Assembly (NCBI GenBank): GCA_023512345.1
Contig: JAILZT010000007.1
Coordinates: 124,001 to 188,000 of the forward strand
Length of the DNA: 64,000 bases
Reading direction: 5' to 3'
DNA from: Paenibacillus sp.
GTDB lineage: Bacteria; Bacillota; Bacilli; Paenibacillales; Paenibacillaceae
Shown: piece by piece, positions 17,852 through 26,375 of the stretch
Position numbering within the stretch: position 1 is the stretch's first letter
Layout of the letters: the number at the start of each line of letters is the position of its first letter
The notes under the pieces: model-generated
The model's database searches: none
What the model was told of the DNA's origin: nothing
Seen by the model: the letters and a program-made list of their open reading frames with translations, nothing else
Position numbers and translations under genes: made by a program

Positions 17852-19363
17852 ATGAAGAAATTGATCGCACGTTCAAAATGGTTTGTCCCATTCATCGCAT
17901 TACTGTTAATTCTGGCAGGTTGTCAATCCATTGGTGGTTTTGATACCACAAAAGCATTGTTAGGAAACGTCGATGTAAAATCATCAGAATCAAATATGAC
18001 GTTCTCCTTAAATGCAGTACCTGCAGCAGGTATTAGCGAAGAGAATCAGGAAATGATCGATCTTATGAATTCTATTTCATTAAATGTTAGTCATGTTAAA
18101 CTTCAGGACAATGGCAATATTTCTGCCCAAGGTTCTGTGGTTTACAAAAAAATGAATCTTCCATTCACTGTGTTTCTGGATAAGAAAGTTTTGGTATTTA
18201 CAGTAGACGGGGCTAAGCAGCCATTCTACTACTCCATTGCTGACTATGAAACATTGATGGGTGAAGAGGGTCTGGATACCGCAAAAGCGGAGGAAGTATC
18301 TAAAATCTTGACACGTTTTGTGGTCAAGAACCTGCCGAATCCAGGCGTAATCAAAGTTACACCAGTAACAGAAGCAGTATATGGCGAACAAGTTAGCATG
18401 ACCAAGCTTCATGCTGAAGTAACTGGGGATGAGTTCCCAGCACTTCTCAAATCCTTCCTTAAATCGGTATCCAAGGATGCGGAAGGCTTAACAGAGCTGC
18501 TTAATGGTTTATATGATTATTTACTTCCTGTCATTAAATCAGCGGGTGAATCTGCCGATGAATTCTTAGGTTTGGGAGAAATTCCACTGGACAATAAAGA
18601 AGATGTTGTCACAGTCCTTCAAGATACGGTTAAACTTGCTGTTGACGCTGTGTTGTTGGTGTATGACAAGCAGTTAAATAACCTGTATGAATCAACACCA
18701 GAACTGAAGACTGTATTAAGCAAGGATACGAAATTGAGTGTTGATTTGTTTGTGGACAGTGGACTTCATGTCCGTAAGCAGAACGTGGAGTTAAACGTTG
18801 CGTTGCCAGCTAATGAGGATCTTCCTATGAAGAGTATTTCCTTCAAAGCGCAAAGTGAAACTTGGAACATTAATGGTTCAGTGACCGCTGATAAAATGAG
18901 TACAGATGGCGCCCTAGATATGGCATCTGTCCAATTGACTCCGGGTCAAATCATGAGAAACTTTGACGCTAACTCCAATATCTACAAAATTATGAAAGAA
19001 GATATGGGGATTACCAAAAAAACTTTAGTGATCGCTCCTGAGGATGACTACTATTATCCTGTAATTGTTGGGAATACAACGATGGTTCCTCTTCGTTATG
19101 TAGCCCAAGATCTGGATGCAAAAGTAGAGTGGGATGGTGCAAACCGCCAGATTATTGTCACGGATGATCTGAGTGGCAAAAATCTTATTTTCAAAATTGG
19201 CTCTAATGTAGCTGTGATTGATGGAGTTAAGGTTAAGCTTGAAACAAAGGTATTCGTGGATGAGTACGGTGATGCTTACGTACCACTTCGTATATTGGTT
19301 GAATCCTTACAAGCAACATTAGAAAAGGATAGCGACGGTTATATCATAATTGAACGTGAATAG
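17852..19363 (+). CDS. Lipoprotein with C-terminal copper-amine-oxidase-N-type domain
   Basis: 503 aa. A signal sequence ends in the lipobox LAGC (lipidated Cys near residue 24). A long unrecognised extracytoplasmic region (25-385) follows. The last 110 residues form the beta-rich domain called copper amine oxidase N-terminal-like, with VGNTTMVPLRYVAQDLDAKVEWDGANRQIIV and DEYGDAYVPLRILVESL. In Paenibacillus this domain is common on secreted proteins and does not imply copper or amine oxidation. RBS GAGGAGAAAT. Single gene with its own promoter and a shared downstream terminator. Probably cell-envelope associated; function unknown. Confidence 0.87.
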   Translation: MKKLIARSKWFVPFIALLLILAGCQSIGGFDTTKALLGNVDVKSSESNMTFSLNAVPAAGISEENQEMIDLMNSISLNVSHVKLQDNGNISAQGSVVYKKMNLPFTVFLDKKVLVFTVDGAKQPFYYSIADYETLMGEEGLDTAKAEEVSKILTRFVVKNLPNPGVIKVTPVTEAVYGEQVSMTKLHAEVTGDEFPALLKSFLKSVSKDAEGLTELLNGLYDYLLPVIKSAGESADEFLGLGEIPLDNKEDVVTVLQDTVKLAVDAVLLVYDKQLNNLYESTPELKTVLSKDTKLSVDLFVDSGLHVRKQNVELNVALPANEDLPMKSISFKAQSETWNINGSVTADKMSTDGALDMASVQLTPGQIMRNFDANSNIYKIMKEDMGITKKTLVIAPEDDYYYPVIVGNTTMVPLRYVAQDLDAKVEWDGANRQIIVTDDLSGKNLIFKIGSNVAVIDGVKVKLETKVFVDEYGDAYVPLRILVESLQATLEKDSDGYIIIERE

Positions 19364-19397
19364 TTGCCTTTGCTGTAACTATATTTAAGAATCACAA

Positions 19398-19452
19398 ATA
19401 AGAAGCCCGGTATTCCTGCCGCATAACAGCGGAGGGAGCCGGGCTTCTTTAA
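19398..19452. terminator. Bidirectional terminator
   Basis: AAGAAGCCCGG / CCGGGCTTCTT stem between two convergent genes, with T runs on both strands. Confidence 0.85.
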
Positions 19453-19455
19453 TCA

Positions 19456-20832
19456 TTATCTTTTTGTAAGAACAACTTCCAAGGCTACATTATCAGGCTC
19501 CTTAGGGGCAGCCATACTCTGAATATAACCGGGGATGAATCCGTCCGTTACTTCATTCCACAGCTTGAAGCCAGGCATATCCATCAGATCAGCAGCGCGG
19601 CTTCCAGCAGTCCCGGCGAAAAAACGAACATTTAGCGCAGACATGGCTTCAGCCATCATTATTTTTTGTTTCTCAGTGAATTTACTATCTTTTAGATTAT
19701 TTATAGCTTTGTTATAAGAACCTTGTGCAAAGCTCTTTTCGGCATACGCCTTGAAGTTCGTTAAGTTAGAGTCGGTAATCTTATTGACCTTTGCCCAGCC
19801 TTCAACATCTACAGGAACGGTTCTGTAATTAACAGCCCTGGTGTTGGGATCATAAGTCATTGCACCATATTGATGAGGGTTAACGGCAAAAGCACTTGTA
19901 GCGATATCATACACTGGGTTCAGGGAGGAATCCGCTGTTACATCGCTAAGGTCAGGGCTCCAACGTATATCCTGCATATGAATATGTCCGGATAGGGCGA
20001 GGTTTAGGCCATTTTTGCGAAAATTCTTCATGGTTTCCTGACTGTTATTTAATTTGAAGCCGGAAATAGACATGCTAGTGTGGTCTAACAAGTTATGATG
20101 CAGAATTGTAATTATCGAAGCGTGCTCTTTGGTTGCCGATTTCACACACTCATCTATCCATTTCAGTGTTGAGGGCGCTACTCGGCCATCGGTTTGAGGA
20201 AAGCCATATTTCTGGTTATTCGCATATTGACTGCTGTCGATCATGAGAAGCCACAAACCAGGTGCAGCCCTTACAGCATAGCTGAGGGTCTCTTTATCAC
20301 GCGATAATGCTTCCTCATAACCATAATCACCATACATTCCAGTGAATTCTTTGTCTGAAATACTATCTATGACGATCTGCTTATCATCTTTGAAGGCTCT
20401 TGCCCAAGGATTAAATAAATCATGATTACCTGGAATTACGTATACATCAGTTCCTGCCTTTTCTATGCGCTGCAGTTTTTTGGCTAATTCTTCGTGGCTG
20501 CTTCGCTCACCATTATTCGTTAGATCTCCGCTGAGAATAACAAAGCTAGGCTTTTGCTGCTTAATATCATATACAAAGGCTTCTGAAATTTCATCTATAT
20601 AAGGAAGAAGTTTTCCGTCACCACTACTGACATATGTTTGAAAAGCTTCTCCTTTATCGTGCAGACCTTTATCCAAATAGTGAAGATCGGTGGCTACCCA
20701 AAAAGATACAGGCTCGTGAGCTTCGTTATTTGCAATAGTTATGGAGTTGGAGGATTCAGTATTTTTACAACCAGTCAGACTTAAGCTGGCGGTTAGGATC
20801 AGTAGGGGGATGATAAATTTAGATGTTTTCAT
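19456..20832 (-). CDS. Metallophosphoesterase lipoprotein
   Basis: 458 aa from ATG 20832, chosen because the signal sequence MKTSKFIIPLLILTASLSLTGC begins there with AAGG upstream; the open frame reaches 20928. Lipobox LTGC. All calcineurin-like metal-binding blocks are present: ATDLHYLD, SGDLTNNGE, PGNHDLF, HHNLLDH and LSGHIHMQD. It is thus an extracellular, lipid-anchored two-metal phosphoesterase. The substrate cannot be told. The C-terminal 100 residues are a helical extension. Divergent from the nitroreductase gene, with 135 bp between. Confidence 0.9.
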   Translation of the reverse strand: MKTSKFIIPLLILTASLSLTGCKNTESSNSITIANNEAHEPVSFWVATDLHYLDKGLHDKGEAFQTYVSSGDGKLLPYIDEISEAFVYDIKQQKPSFVILSGDLTNNGERSSHEELAKKLQRIEKAGTDVYVIPGNHDLFNPWARAFKDDKQIVIDSISDKEFTGMYGDYGYEEALSRDKETLSYAVRAAPGLWLLMIDSSQYANNQKYGFPQTDGRVAPSTLKWIDECVKSATKEHASIITILHHNLLDHTSMSISGFKLNNSQETMKNFRKNGLNLALSGHIHMQDIRWSPDLSDVTADSSLNPVYDIATSAFAVNPHQYGAMTYDPNTRAVNYRTVPVDVEGWAKVNKITDSNLTNFKAYAEKSFAQGSYNKAINNLKDSKFTEKQKIMMAEAMSALNVRFFAGTAGSRAADLMDMPGFKLWNEVTDGFIPGYIQSMAAPKEPDNVALEVVLTKR

Positions 20833-20967
20833 TGAATTAATACCTTCTTTCATTACTTGGGCTGATTCATTGTAGCGTATCTTGGTATTAATGTATATCG
20901 GAATAAATAACTTTTGATTTAGGGACAATAGAAGTTACGAAATTAATTAAATGGAGGTAATTATTTT

Positions 20968-21567
20968 ATGTCAAGTCCTTTCTTTGAGGCTGTAAAAACT
21001 AGACGTTCTATTTATGCAATCAGTAAACAATCTCCAGTATCCGATGATGAAATTCAAGGGATTGTTGAAGAGGCGGTTCTACATAGCCCTACCTCATTTA
21101 ACTCTCAAACTTCCAGAGCCGTAGTTTTATTGGGTGAACAACATGATAAACTATGGGATATTACAACAGAAACTTTACGTAAAATTGTTCCTGCTGATCA
21201 ATTCGAGGGGACTGCGCAAAAGCTGGGTTCATTCAAGAGCGGTTATGGTACGGTATTATTTTTCGAGGATCAAGCGGGTGTGAAGCAGCTACAGGAAAAT
21301 TTTGCGTTATATGCTGATAATTTTCCGATCTGGTCGAACCAATCCTCTGGTATTCTTCAGTACGTTGTATGGACAGCTTTTGCTGAAGTAGGCCTTGGAG
21401 CTTCGCTCCAGCACTATAATCCGTTGATTGACGATGAAGTTAAAGAAACATGGGGCATTCCTGCGGAATGGAAATTGATTGCCGAACTTCCTTTTGGTTC
21501 AATAGCGGCTGCACCTGGCCCTAAAGAGTTTAAGCCTATTGAAGAGCGTGTGAAAGTATTTAAGTAA
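20968..21567 (+). CDS. Nitroreductase family protein
   Basis: 199-aa FMN-dependent nitroreductase. The N-terminal AVKTRRSIYAIS (FMN phosphate-binding RRS) and HSPTSFNSQTSRAVVLLGEQH (SxxNxQxxR) are typical of the YdfN/HBN1-like branch, as are GLGASLQHYNPLID and AELPFGS towards the C terminus. Probably a homodimeric NAD(P)H oxidoreductase for quinones or nitro compounds, used in stress or detoxification. RBS GGAGG 12 nt before ATG 20968. Monocistronic. Confidence 0.9.
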   Translation: MSSPFFEAVKTRRSIYAISKQSPVSDDEIQGIVEEAVLHSPTSFNSQTSRAVVLLGEQHDKLWDITTETLRKIVPADQFEGTAQKLGSFKSGYGTVLFFEDQAGVKQLQENFALYADNFPIWSNQSSGILQYVVWTAFAEVGLGASLQHYNPLIDDEVKETWGIPAEWKLIAELPFGSIAAAPGPKEFKPIEERVKVFK

Positions 21568-21578
21568 TATCCTCAAAT

Positions 21579-21619
21579 AAAACAGGACAAGGCGTATGTT
21601 ACGCCTTGTCCTGTTTTTG
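21579..21619. terminator. Bidirectional terminator
   Basis: Stem AAAACAGGACAAGGCGTA / TACGCCTTGTCCTGTTTT with a 3-nt loop; serves the nitroreductase (+) and the foldase gene (-). Confidence 0.9.
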
Positions 21620-21633
21620 TTTTCCTTGTTTTG

Positions 21634-22818
21634 TTATTTTGCAGCTGGTGCTTCACTCGCAGCTGGTGCCTCGCTAGTTGCTGGTGCATCTGTTGCAGCA
21701 TCTTTAGCATCTGTAAGGGTGTTGGTGATTTTTGCTTTTGTAGTGGTTTCTTCCATCCAAGTAGCAGACATTTCAGATACTTTTTGTGCTATAAGGGTCT
21801 TGCGAACATCTTCTTTTTTCTCTTCAAGGGTAGATGTTTTAGCTTCTTTACGATCTGTAACTTTAATAATATGGAAGCCAAATTGCGATTGTACAGCACC
21901 GCTAGTTTCTCCAACCTTCAACTTGAAGGCCGCATCAGCGAAGCTAGGATCCATATCTGATTTTTTGAAAAAATCAAGATCTCCACCGTTTTCCTTCGAA
22001 CCTGTATCCGCAGACTTTTCTTTAGCCAGTGCTGCGAAATCAGCGCCATCTTTGAGTTGTTTCAGGATGGCATCAGCTTCAGCTTGAGTTTCAACGAGGA
22101 TATGAGAAGCACGAACTTGCTCTTCTGTATCAAAAGTTGCTTTGTTCGTATCATAAAAGGTTTTGATCTCCTCATCGGTGATCTTGATTTGCGGTTCTAG
22201 AATTTTGCGAAGCTGAACTTGTATTGGCATTTGCTTCTTAAGATCATCGATAGTCATGCCGCTTTGACTTAGAGCAGAATTTAAGGCAGCTTCTCCACCG
22301 AATTGAGTTTTAAGATCTTCAATTTCAGCATCTATGTCAGCATCAGTTATTTCAGCTACATTTGCTTTTTTGGCTTCTTGTTCAACGAGGGTAGTTGTAA
22401 TCATGGATTGCAGGGTGGTTTCTCCACCGGCCTCAACAAGTTTATCATAGAGCTGATTTTTGGTAATGTCTGTTCCGTTTACCGTAGCTACAGCGGCCTC
22501 GCCGTCTGCTTTTTGGAAAGGGGGTTTAATAAGAACAATAATAAGTGCGGCTGCTAGGATTAGGGAAGCAATCATCCAGCCTTTGTTGCTTTTTGGGGAT
22601 GCTGGAACTGCTGCCGAACTTGCACCGACTTTACTCATAACGGGAACGCTTTCCTTTATGTCCGCAGCAACAGGGGGCTTTGAAGTGTGAACCTCTTCGA
22701 CCACTGGGCTGGTTTCCTCTGCGAGAGGACCTTCAATTTCGTTATCGGAAGTGTTGTGTTCTTCCGTCGTTCCTTGGTTTTCCAGATGATCATTTTCGTT
22801 GTAGTCTTTTTTATCCAT
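21634..22818 (-). CDS. Membrane-anchored parvulin-type peptidyl-prolyl isomerase (SurA/PrsA-like)
   Basis: 394 aa. An acidic cytoplasmic N terminus (1-75) is followed by one membrane helix (about 80-100, WMIASLILAAALIIVLI), a SurA/PrsA-type helical domain (110-225) and a parvulin domain (about 235-325) with VRASHILVETQAEADAIL, KDGADFAALAKEKSAD, GGDLDFF and FGFHIIKVTDR. The tail is an Ala/Pro-rich repeat (APATSEAPAASEAPAAK). Unlike PrsA it has no lipobox. It should assist folding of secreted proteins on the outer face of the membrane. No other gene in the operon. Confidence 0.9.
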   Translation of the reverse strand: MDKKDYNENDHLENQGTTEEHNTSDNEIEGPLAEETSPVVEEVHTSKPPVAADIKESVPVMSKVGASSAAVPASPKSNKGWMIASLILAAALIIVLIKPPFQKADGEAAVATVNGTDITKNQLYDKLVEAGGETTLQSMITTTLVEQEAKKANVAEITDADIDAEIEDLKTQFGGEAALNSALSQSGMTIDDLKKQMPIQVQLRKILEPQIKITDEEIKTFYDTNKATFDTEEQVRASHILVETQAEADAILKQLKDGADFAALAKEKSADTGSKENGGDLDFFKKSDMDPSFADAAFKLKVGETSGAVQSQFGFHIIKVTDRKEAKTSTLEEKKEDVRKTLIAQKVSEMSATWMEETTTKAKITNTLTDAKDAATDAPATSEAPAASEAPAAK

Positions 22819-22944
22819 TAGTATTAATGACTCCCTTCAATATAGGTGTTGCCTGTCTTTATACAACTTTATCAGAAAATCTCACATCGTACCTTAAGAA
22901 AGTATAAAAAAGCACTTTTTCTTTTTAAGTTTTCATTAAGAAAA

Positions 22945-22993
22945 GCAAAAAGCCGGAAGATACACGGTTGCCCATGTTCTTCCGGCTTTTTGA
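22945..22993 (-). terminator. Intrinsic terminator of the LytTR gene
   Basis: AAAAAGCCGGAAGA / TCTTCCGGCTTTTT arms separated by an 18-nt loop; T run on the minus strand. Confidence 0.8.
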
Positions 22994-23016
22994 ATACGGG
23001 GAAATGTGAACTGATA

Positions 23017-23358
23017 TTATGAGCTAAGTCGTCCTCTTAGGAGATGACGGATATTTTCTTGTTTCCGTCTTGGGACACGTACTTGTTTCGCATACAAGCC
23101 CATTTCCCCAAAATAAATGCAGTCATCCTCGATGGCGCTGATTTTGTTTAGATTGACGTAACAGCCCCCTTGCACATGATAGTAACTTGAATGGGACAAT
23201 AAGCGATTCAATTGTTCGGCAGACATTCTCTTTTTAATGTTATAGTTTCTGCCGTGAAAAATGACCAAATCATGGTCACCGACCTTAAAGAACAGAATGT
23301 CCGTTTCCACCTCGAAGTCCTCATATACATTTTTGGCCTCCAGCAGGATGCTACTCAT
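23017..23358 (-). CDS. Stand-alone LytTR DNA-binding domain protein
   Basis: 113 aa. The latter part (about 20-105) fits a LytTR domain: DILFFKVGDHDLVIFHGRNY, MSAEQLNRLLSHSSYYHVQGGCYVNLNKISAIED and VRVPRRKQENIRHLL. No receiver domain is present, so it is not a classical response regulator. It probably binds DNA directly and may respond to a ligand or partner. A perfect cre site lies 35-48 nt upstream of its start, between this gene and the divergent lactonase gene. Confidence 0.8.
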   Translation of the reverse strand: MSSILLEAKNVYEDFEVETDILFFKVGDHDLVIFHGRNYNIKKRMSAEQLNRLLSHSSYYHVQGGCYVNLNKISAIEDDCIYFGEMGLYAKQVRVPRRKQENIRHLLRGRLSS

Positions 23359-23392
23359 TCATGTTCCCCCTTTATACGGAATAAAAGATTAA

Positions 23393-23406
23393 TGTTAGCG
23401 CTTTCA
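23393..23406. promoter_or_regulatory. cre site (CcpA operator) in a divergent intergenic region
   Basis: TGTTAGCGCTTTCA matches TGWNANCGNTNWCA at all fixed positions. It lies 35 nt upstream of the LytTR gene (-) and 168 nt upstream of the lactonase gene (+), so either or both may be under carbon catabolite control. Confidence 0.7.
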
Positions 23407-23574
23407 TCATATCATAATCCATTAGGCTTGAGAAGCCTTATTTTTAAAATATTTTATGACATTTTATGCGTTAGATTTGTCATGGACGCAGAAAAAATGT
23501 AAATTATAATAACGGCTGGTATGGCGGGAAGACGGGTTAATAGGCCAGTTATACTTTGGAGGAGGAACATAAAG

Positions 23575-24681
23575 ATGAATACACATGCAAAAATGCTGCT
23601 TTTTACAGGGTCCTATTCTGAGGCGTCTGACAGTGGCATCCAGGTATTTGAATTTGATGAAGAAGCTGGAGGGAAACTAAACCTGCTTCATAAGATAAAA
23701 GGGCTGACGAACCCCACCTTCTTGGAAGTTGATCCTATTGGACTCCGATTATATGCGATAGGGGAAAAGCCCAATGGTAAAGGCGGTAAGGAAGGGGAAG
23801 TAGCATCCTATGCCATTCATCCAATGACGGGTCAGTTGAGCGAACTAAATCGTACCGGAACAATGCCAGCTGAGGGCACAGGTCAGACGACCACCTGTCA
23901 TATTTCCAGAGATTTAGAGAGTCAATATGTAGTGGTATGCAGCTACCATGGAGGCAGCGTTGGATTGGTCTCCCTTGAAGATGGAGGTAAGTCTGGACGT
24001 CTGTGTGATACAGCTATCCATAAGGGTCAAGGGGCTGATCCAGTACGTCAGGATCGTCCACATCCACACTCAGCCATATTCAGCCCGGATGGACGATTTA
24101 TTTTCGTGCCTGATCTAGGGTTGGATGTTATTAGATGCTATACTATTGACCGCCAAAATAAAACTTTGAAATATCATGGAGATACGGTTCTTCACCCTGG
24201 AGCTGGGCCCCGACATTTTGCTTTCCATCCTGACGGGAAATCCGCCTATGTGATCAATGAGGTGGATTCCACCATTACATCGTTTACTTATCAAGCTGAG
24301 TCTGGGCTGTTAAATGAGGTGATGACGGCTTCCACACTACCGGAAGACTTCTCGGGTGATAATATTTGTGCAGAGATTGCCTTGTCAGTGGACGGACGCT
24401 TTTTATATGGATCAAATCGTGGTATGGACAGTATAGTCGTGTATGCAGTTGATGCATCAACTGCGAAGCTAATATTTATAGAGCATGTCTCAACTCATGG
24501 AGGTCATCCGCGCCATTTCACAGTAACTCCAGATGGCGGTTATCTCATCGTTGCCAATCGCGATGCTAATAATCTAGTTGTGCATGCAATAGATCGCCAT
24601 ACAGGCCGTTTAACATTTACAGGAAATACTGCAGAAGTATCCAAGCCGGTATGTGTGAAGCCTGCTATTTTCAAGGGCTAG
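23575..24681 (+). CDS. Lactonase family protein (6-phosphogluconolactonase-like, seven-bladed propeller)
   Basis: 368 aa. Repeating blade motifs such as FTGSYSE, HPHSAIFSPDGRFIFVPDLG, GPRHFAFHPDGKSAYVINE, LSVDGRFLYGSNRG and HPRHFTVTPDGGYLIVANRD identify the YkgB/Pgl-type lactonase family, which hydrolyses 6-phosphogluconolactone in the oxidative pentose phosphate pathway. Start ATG 23575 is set by GGAGGAGG at 23558-23565; the frame opens earlier at 23521 without an RBS. A TATAAT lies at 23505-23510 with a poor -35. The upstream cre site hints at catabolite control. Confidence 0.88.
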   Translation: MNTHAKMLLFTGSYSEASDSGIQVFEFDEEAGGKLNLLHKIKGLTNPTFLEVDPIGLRLYAIGEKPNGKGGKEGEVASYAIHPMTGQLSELNRTGTMPAEGTGQTTTCHISRDLESQYVVVCSYHGGSVGLVSLEDGGKSGRLCDTAIHKGQGADPVRQDRPHPHSAIFSPDGRFIFVPDLGLDVIRCYTIDRQNKTLKYHGDTVLHPGAGPRHFAFHPDGKSAYVINEVDSTITSFTYQAESGLLNEVMTASTLPEDFSGDNICAEIALSVDGRFLYGSNRGMDSIVVYAVDASTAKLIFIEHVSTHGGHPRHFTVTPDGGYLIVANRDANNLVVHAIDRHTGRLTFTGNTAEVSKPVCVKPAIFKG

Positions 24682-24688
24682 GCGTAAA

Positions 24689-24722
24689 AAAACACCGGAT
24701 GTATTGTCCGGTGTTCCTTTTA
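24689..24722 (+). terminator. Intrinsic terminator
   Basis: AACACCGGA / TCCGGTGTT with a 7-nt loop, then CCTTTT. Confidence 0.8.
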
Positions 24723-24800
24723 AATAGGATCGTTAGAATGTTTATGGATTAAAAGATCGAGTAAAGCAGAGTATAGTGCAGAGTATTGATCATTTTGCTT

Positions 24801-25022
24801 TTACTTAAGTGAGACTGGCTTTAGGGGAACGATAGTAGATACTGCTGATTTGAACAGTACGTTCTGTCTTCCGTCACCTTGTCCATGCAGTGTGATGGTA
24901 AAAGCATCATAAGAAGTTACAAGCCCTTGCATTTTAACACCATTGGTTGTAAAGATTGTTACCGGTACTTTTGTCGAAATAAATTGGTTCAACAAACGTT
25001 CCTGAAGCTTGAGACTTTCCAC
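24801..25022 (-). CDS. hfq: Hfq-like RNA-binding protein, divergent
   Basis: 73 aa from GTG 25022 (GGAG 9 nt upstream), or 78 aa from ATG 25037, which has its GGAG only 1 nt away. The Sm1 motif is clear (LLNQFISTKVPVTIFTTNGVKMQGLVTSYDAFTITL). In Sm2 the canonical YKHA is FKSA (FKSAVSTIVPLKPV), so the proximal-site histidine is lost while the lysine remains. The C-terminal tail is short. It is not beside miaA or mutL, the usual home of hfq in Firmicutes, so it may be a second paralogue. Probably a hexameric RNA-binding ring with altered sRNA binding. Confidence 0.82.
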   Translation of the reverse strand: MESLKLQERLLNQFISTKVPVTIFTTNGVKMQGLVTSYDAFTITLHGQGDGRQNVLFKSAVSTIVPLKPVSLK

Positions 25023-25132
25023 TTGGCAGCACTCCATCTCCGTGAATTAATTTCTAAACAAGTATACCACGGGAATGACACTCTCAGGAAATGGGTTGGT
25101 TTCCAACTAACGATAATAACCAGGGGGGTTTT

Positions 25133-25783
25133 ATGCGTTTCTCGAAAGATATCTTTAAAAGTTTTATTCTCAGTATTGGATCTGCTTTGATTTTTGCGAT
25201 AATTGCTGTATTGGTGGTAAATAATACAACTTTTCATCTAGATGTTTATATTGCTCACAAAGTACAGTCTGTTGAGTCGCCATTTCTTACTTCTCTAGCT
25301 AAAGGCTTATCATTTGTAGGTTCTTCACAATTGGCCATAGAGATTTCAGTTATTACTATGGTGCTGTTATTTATTGTGCTTAGACGTCGAATGGAGCTGG
25401 TGCTGTTTCTTTGGGTGGTGGTTCTTGGCTCCCAGATATTAAATACTTATCTGAAGCTGCAATTTAGTCGGGTTAGACCTGATGTCAACCAAATGATTGA
25501 TCAAGGAGGATATAGCTTTCCAAGTGGTCATGCCATGACTGCATTTTCTCTATATGTCGTATTAGCGTATCTGCTATGGCCATTAGTAAGCAGGAAAGCG
25601 GGTCGTGTTTTTATAATAATAGGTACAATACTCATAGTCTTGGGAATCGGATGGAGCCGTATTTATCTTGGTGTTCACTATCCTAGCGATGTAATTGGCG
25701 GATACACCGCGAGCGGGGCATGGCTGATACTGTCGGTTACATTCTTACAAATGTATCAGGTATACCAAAAAGCACCCTCCTGA
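25133..25783 (+). CDS. PAP2 family membrane phosphatase
   Basis: 216 aa with about five to six membrane helices. The three phosphatase blocks are complete: KLQFSRVRPD (KxxxxxxRP), PSGHAMT (PSGH) and SRIYLGVHYPSDVIGG (SRxxxxxHxxxD). It probably dephosphorylates undecaprenyl pyrophosphate, phosphatidylglycerophosphate or a related lipid outside the membrane. Start ATG 25133 follows GGGGGG at 25122-25127; the frame extends upstream to 25091 without an RBS. Divergent from the Hfq-like gene. Confidence 0.9.
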   Translation: MRFSKDIFKSFILSIGSALIFAIIAVLVVNNTTFHLDVYIAHKVQSVESPFLTSLAKGLSFVGSSQLAIEISVITMVLLFIVLRRRMELVLFLWVVVLGSQILNTYLKLQFSRVRPDVNQMIDQGGYSFPSGHAMTAFSLYVVLAYLLWPLVSRKAGRVFIIIGTILIVLGIGWSRIYLGVHYPSDVIGGYTASGAWLILSVTFLQMYQVYQKAPS

Positions 25784-25808
25784 AGGTTCAGGAAGGTGCT
25801 CTGTATTG
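25769..25808. terminator. Bidirectional terminator overlapping the PAP2 stop
   Basis: AGCACCCTCCTGAA / TTCAGGAAGGTGCT; the left arm encodes the last residues of the PAP2 protein. Serves the convergent gene on the minus strand as well. Confidence 0.75.
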
Positions 25809-25818
25809 TTGATTTATT

Positions 25819-26289
25819 CTATTCGTGAAATTTATCCATATTATAAATTTTAAGCTTTAACATAGTAGGAAGCTTTTCTTTAAGCTTCTTAGCTTCACTA
25901 TCGGTAAGACGACCTTCAGCTACGGCTTTATCCATGTTTCGACCCGCTGCCTCCGCCAGTTTTTGAATATACTGATCTTCACTCCAGCCTTTTTTATCCC
26001 GAGCAATCTCGGGAAGAGTCTTGCCGGATTTTAGGCTCACAATAAGGGAGGAAGGATCTATTTCCAACAATTTGGAGGTCTCTTTTATAATGAAATGCCC
26101 ACCGGCACGAACCTTTCGATCTTTTCCATGATGGTGCATGTGCCACTGACTTGAATTAGGCGCTTCATGTGAAGGAGAAGGGGGTGACTTAGCCTCTTCA
26201 GCGCTTGCTGGGGATCCGGCTGCCAGAGAAAGACAGAATACAGTGGTTGTGGTTGCAAGGGTAATGATTTTTTTCATGTAGGTACTCAT
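25819..26289 (-). CDS. Small secreted protein of unknown function
   Basis: 156 aa. A signal peptide (about 1-30) ends ASA before a Ser/Pro/His-rich linker (HMHHHGKDRK). The rest is helical, with the pattern IIKETSKLLEIDPSSLIVSLKSGKTLPEIARDKKGWSEDQYIQKL repeated in character in the C-terminal third (GRLTDSEAKKLKEKLP). Such repeats resemble the short helical units seen in several Bacillales spore or cell-surface proteins, but I do not recognise the family. RBS AGGAGG, 7 nt before ATG 26289. It is divergent from the aromatic acid exporter-like gene. Confidence 0.75.
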   Translation of the reverse strand: MSTYMKKIITLATTTTVFCLSLAAGSPASAEEAKSPPSPSHEAPNSSQWHMHHHGKDRKVRAGGHFIIKETSKLLEIDPSSLIVSLKSGKTLPEIARDKKGWSEDQYIQKLAEAAGRNMDKAVAEGRLTDSEAKKLKEKLPTMLKLKIYNMDKFHE

Positions 26290-26375
26290 TCATACACCTC
26301 CTCTTGGATGGGTTAATGCTGATGCAGTATCATTATTCCCAATATGGGAAATTTTATTGGAGTGGAGGGATCATT

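Noticed and set aside
21596..22087. 163-aa + strand frame, Ala/Ser/Val rich
   Set aside because: It is the antisense of the Ala/Pro-rich tail and parvulin domain of the foldase gene and begins in a terminator.
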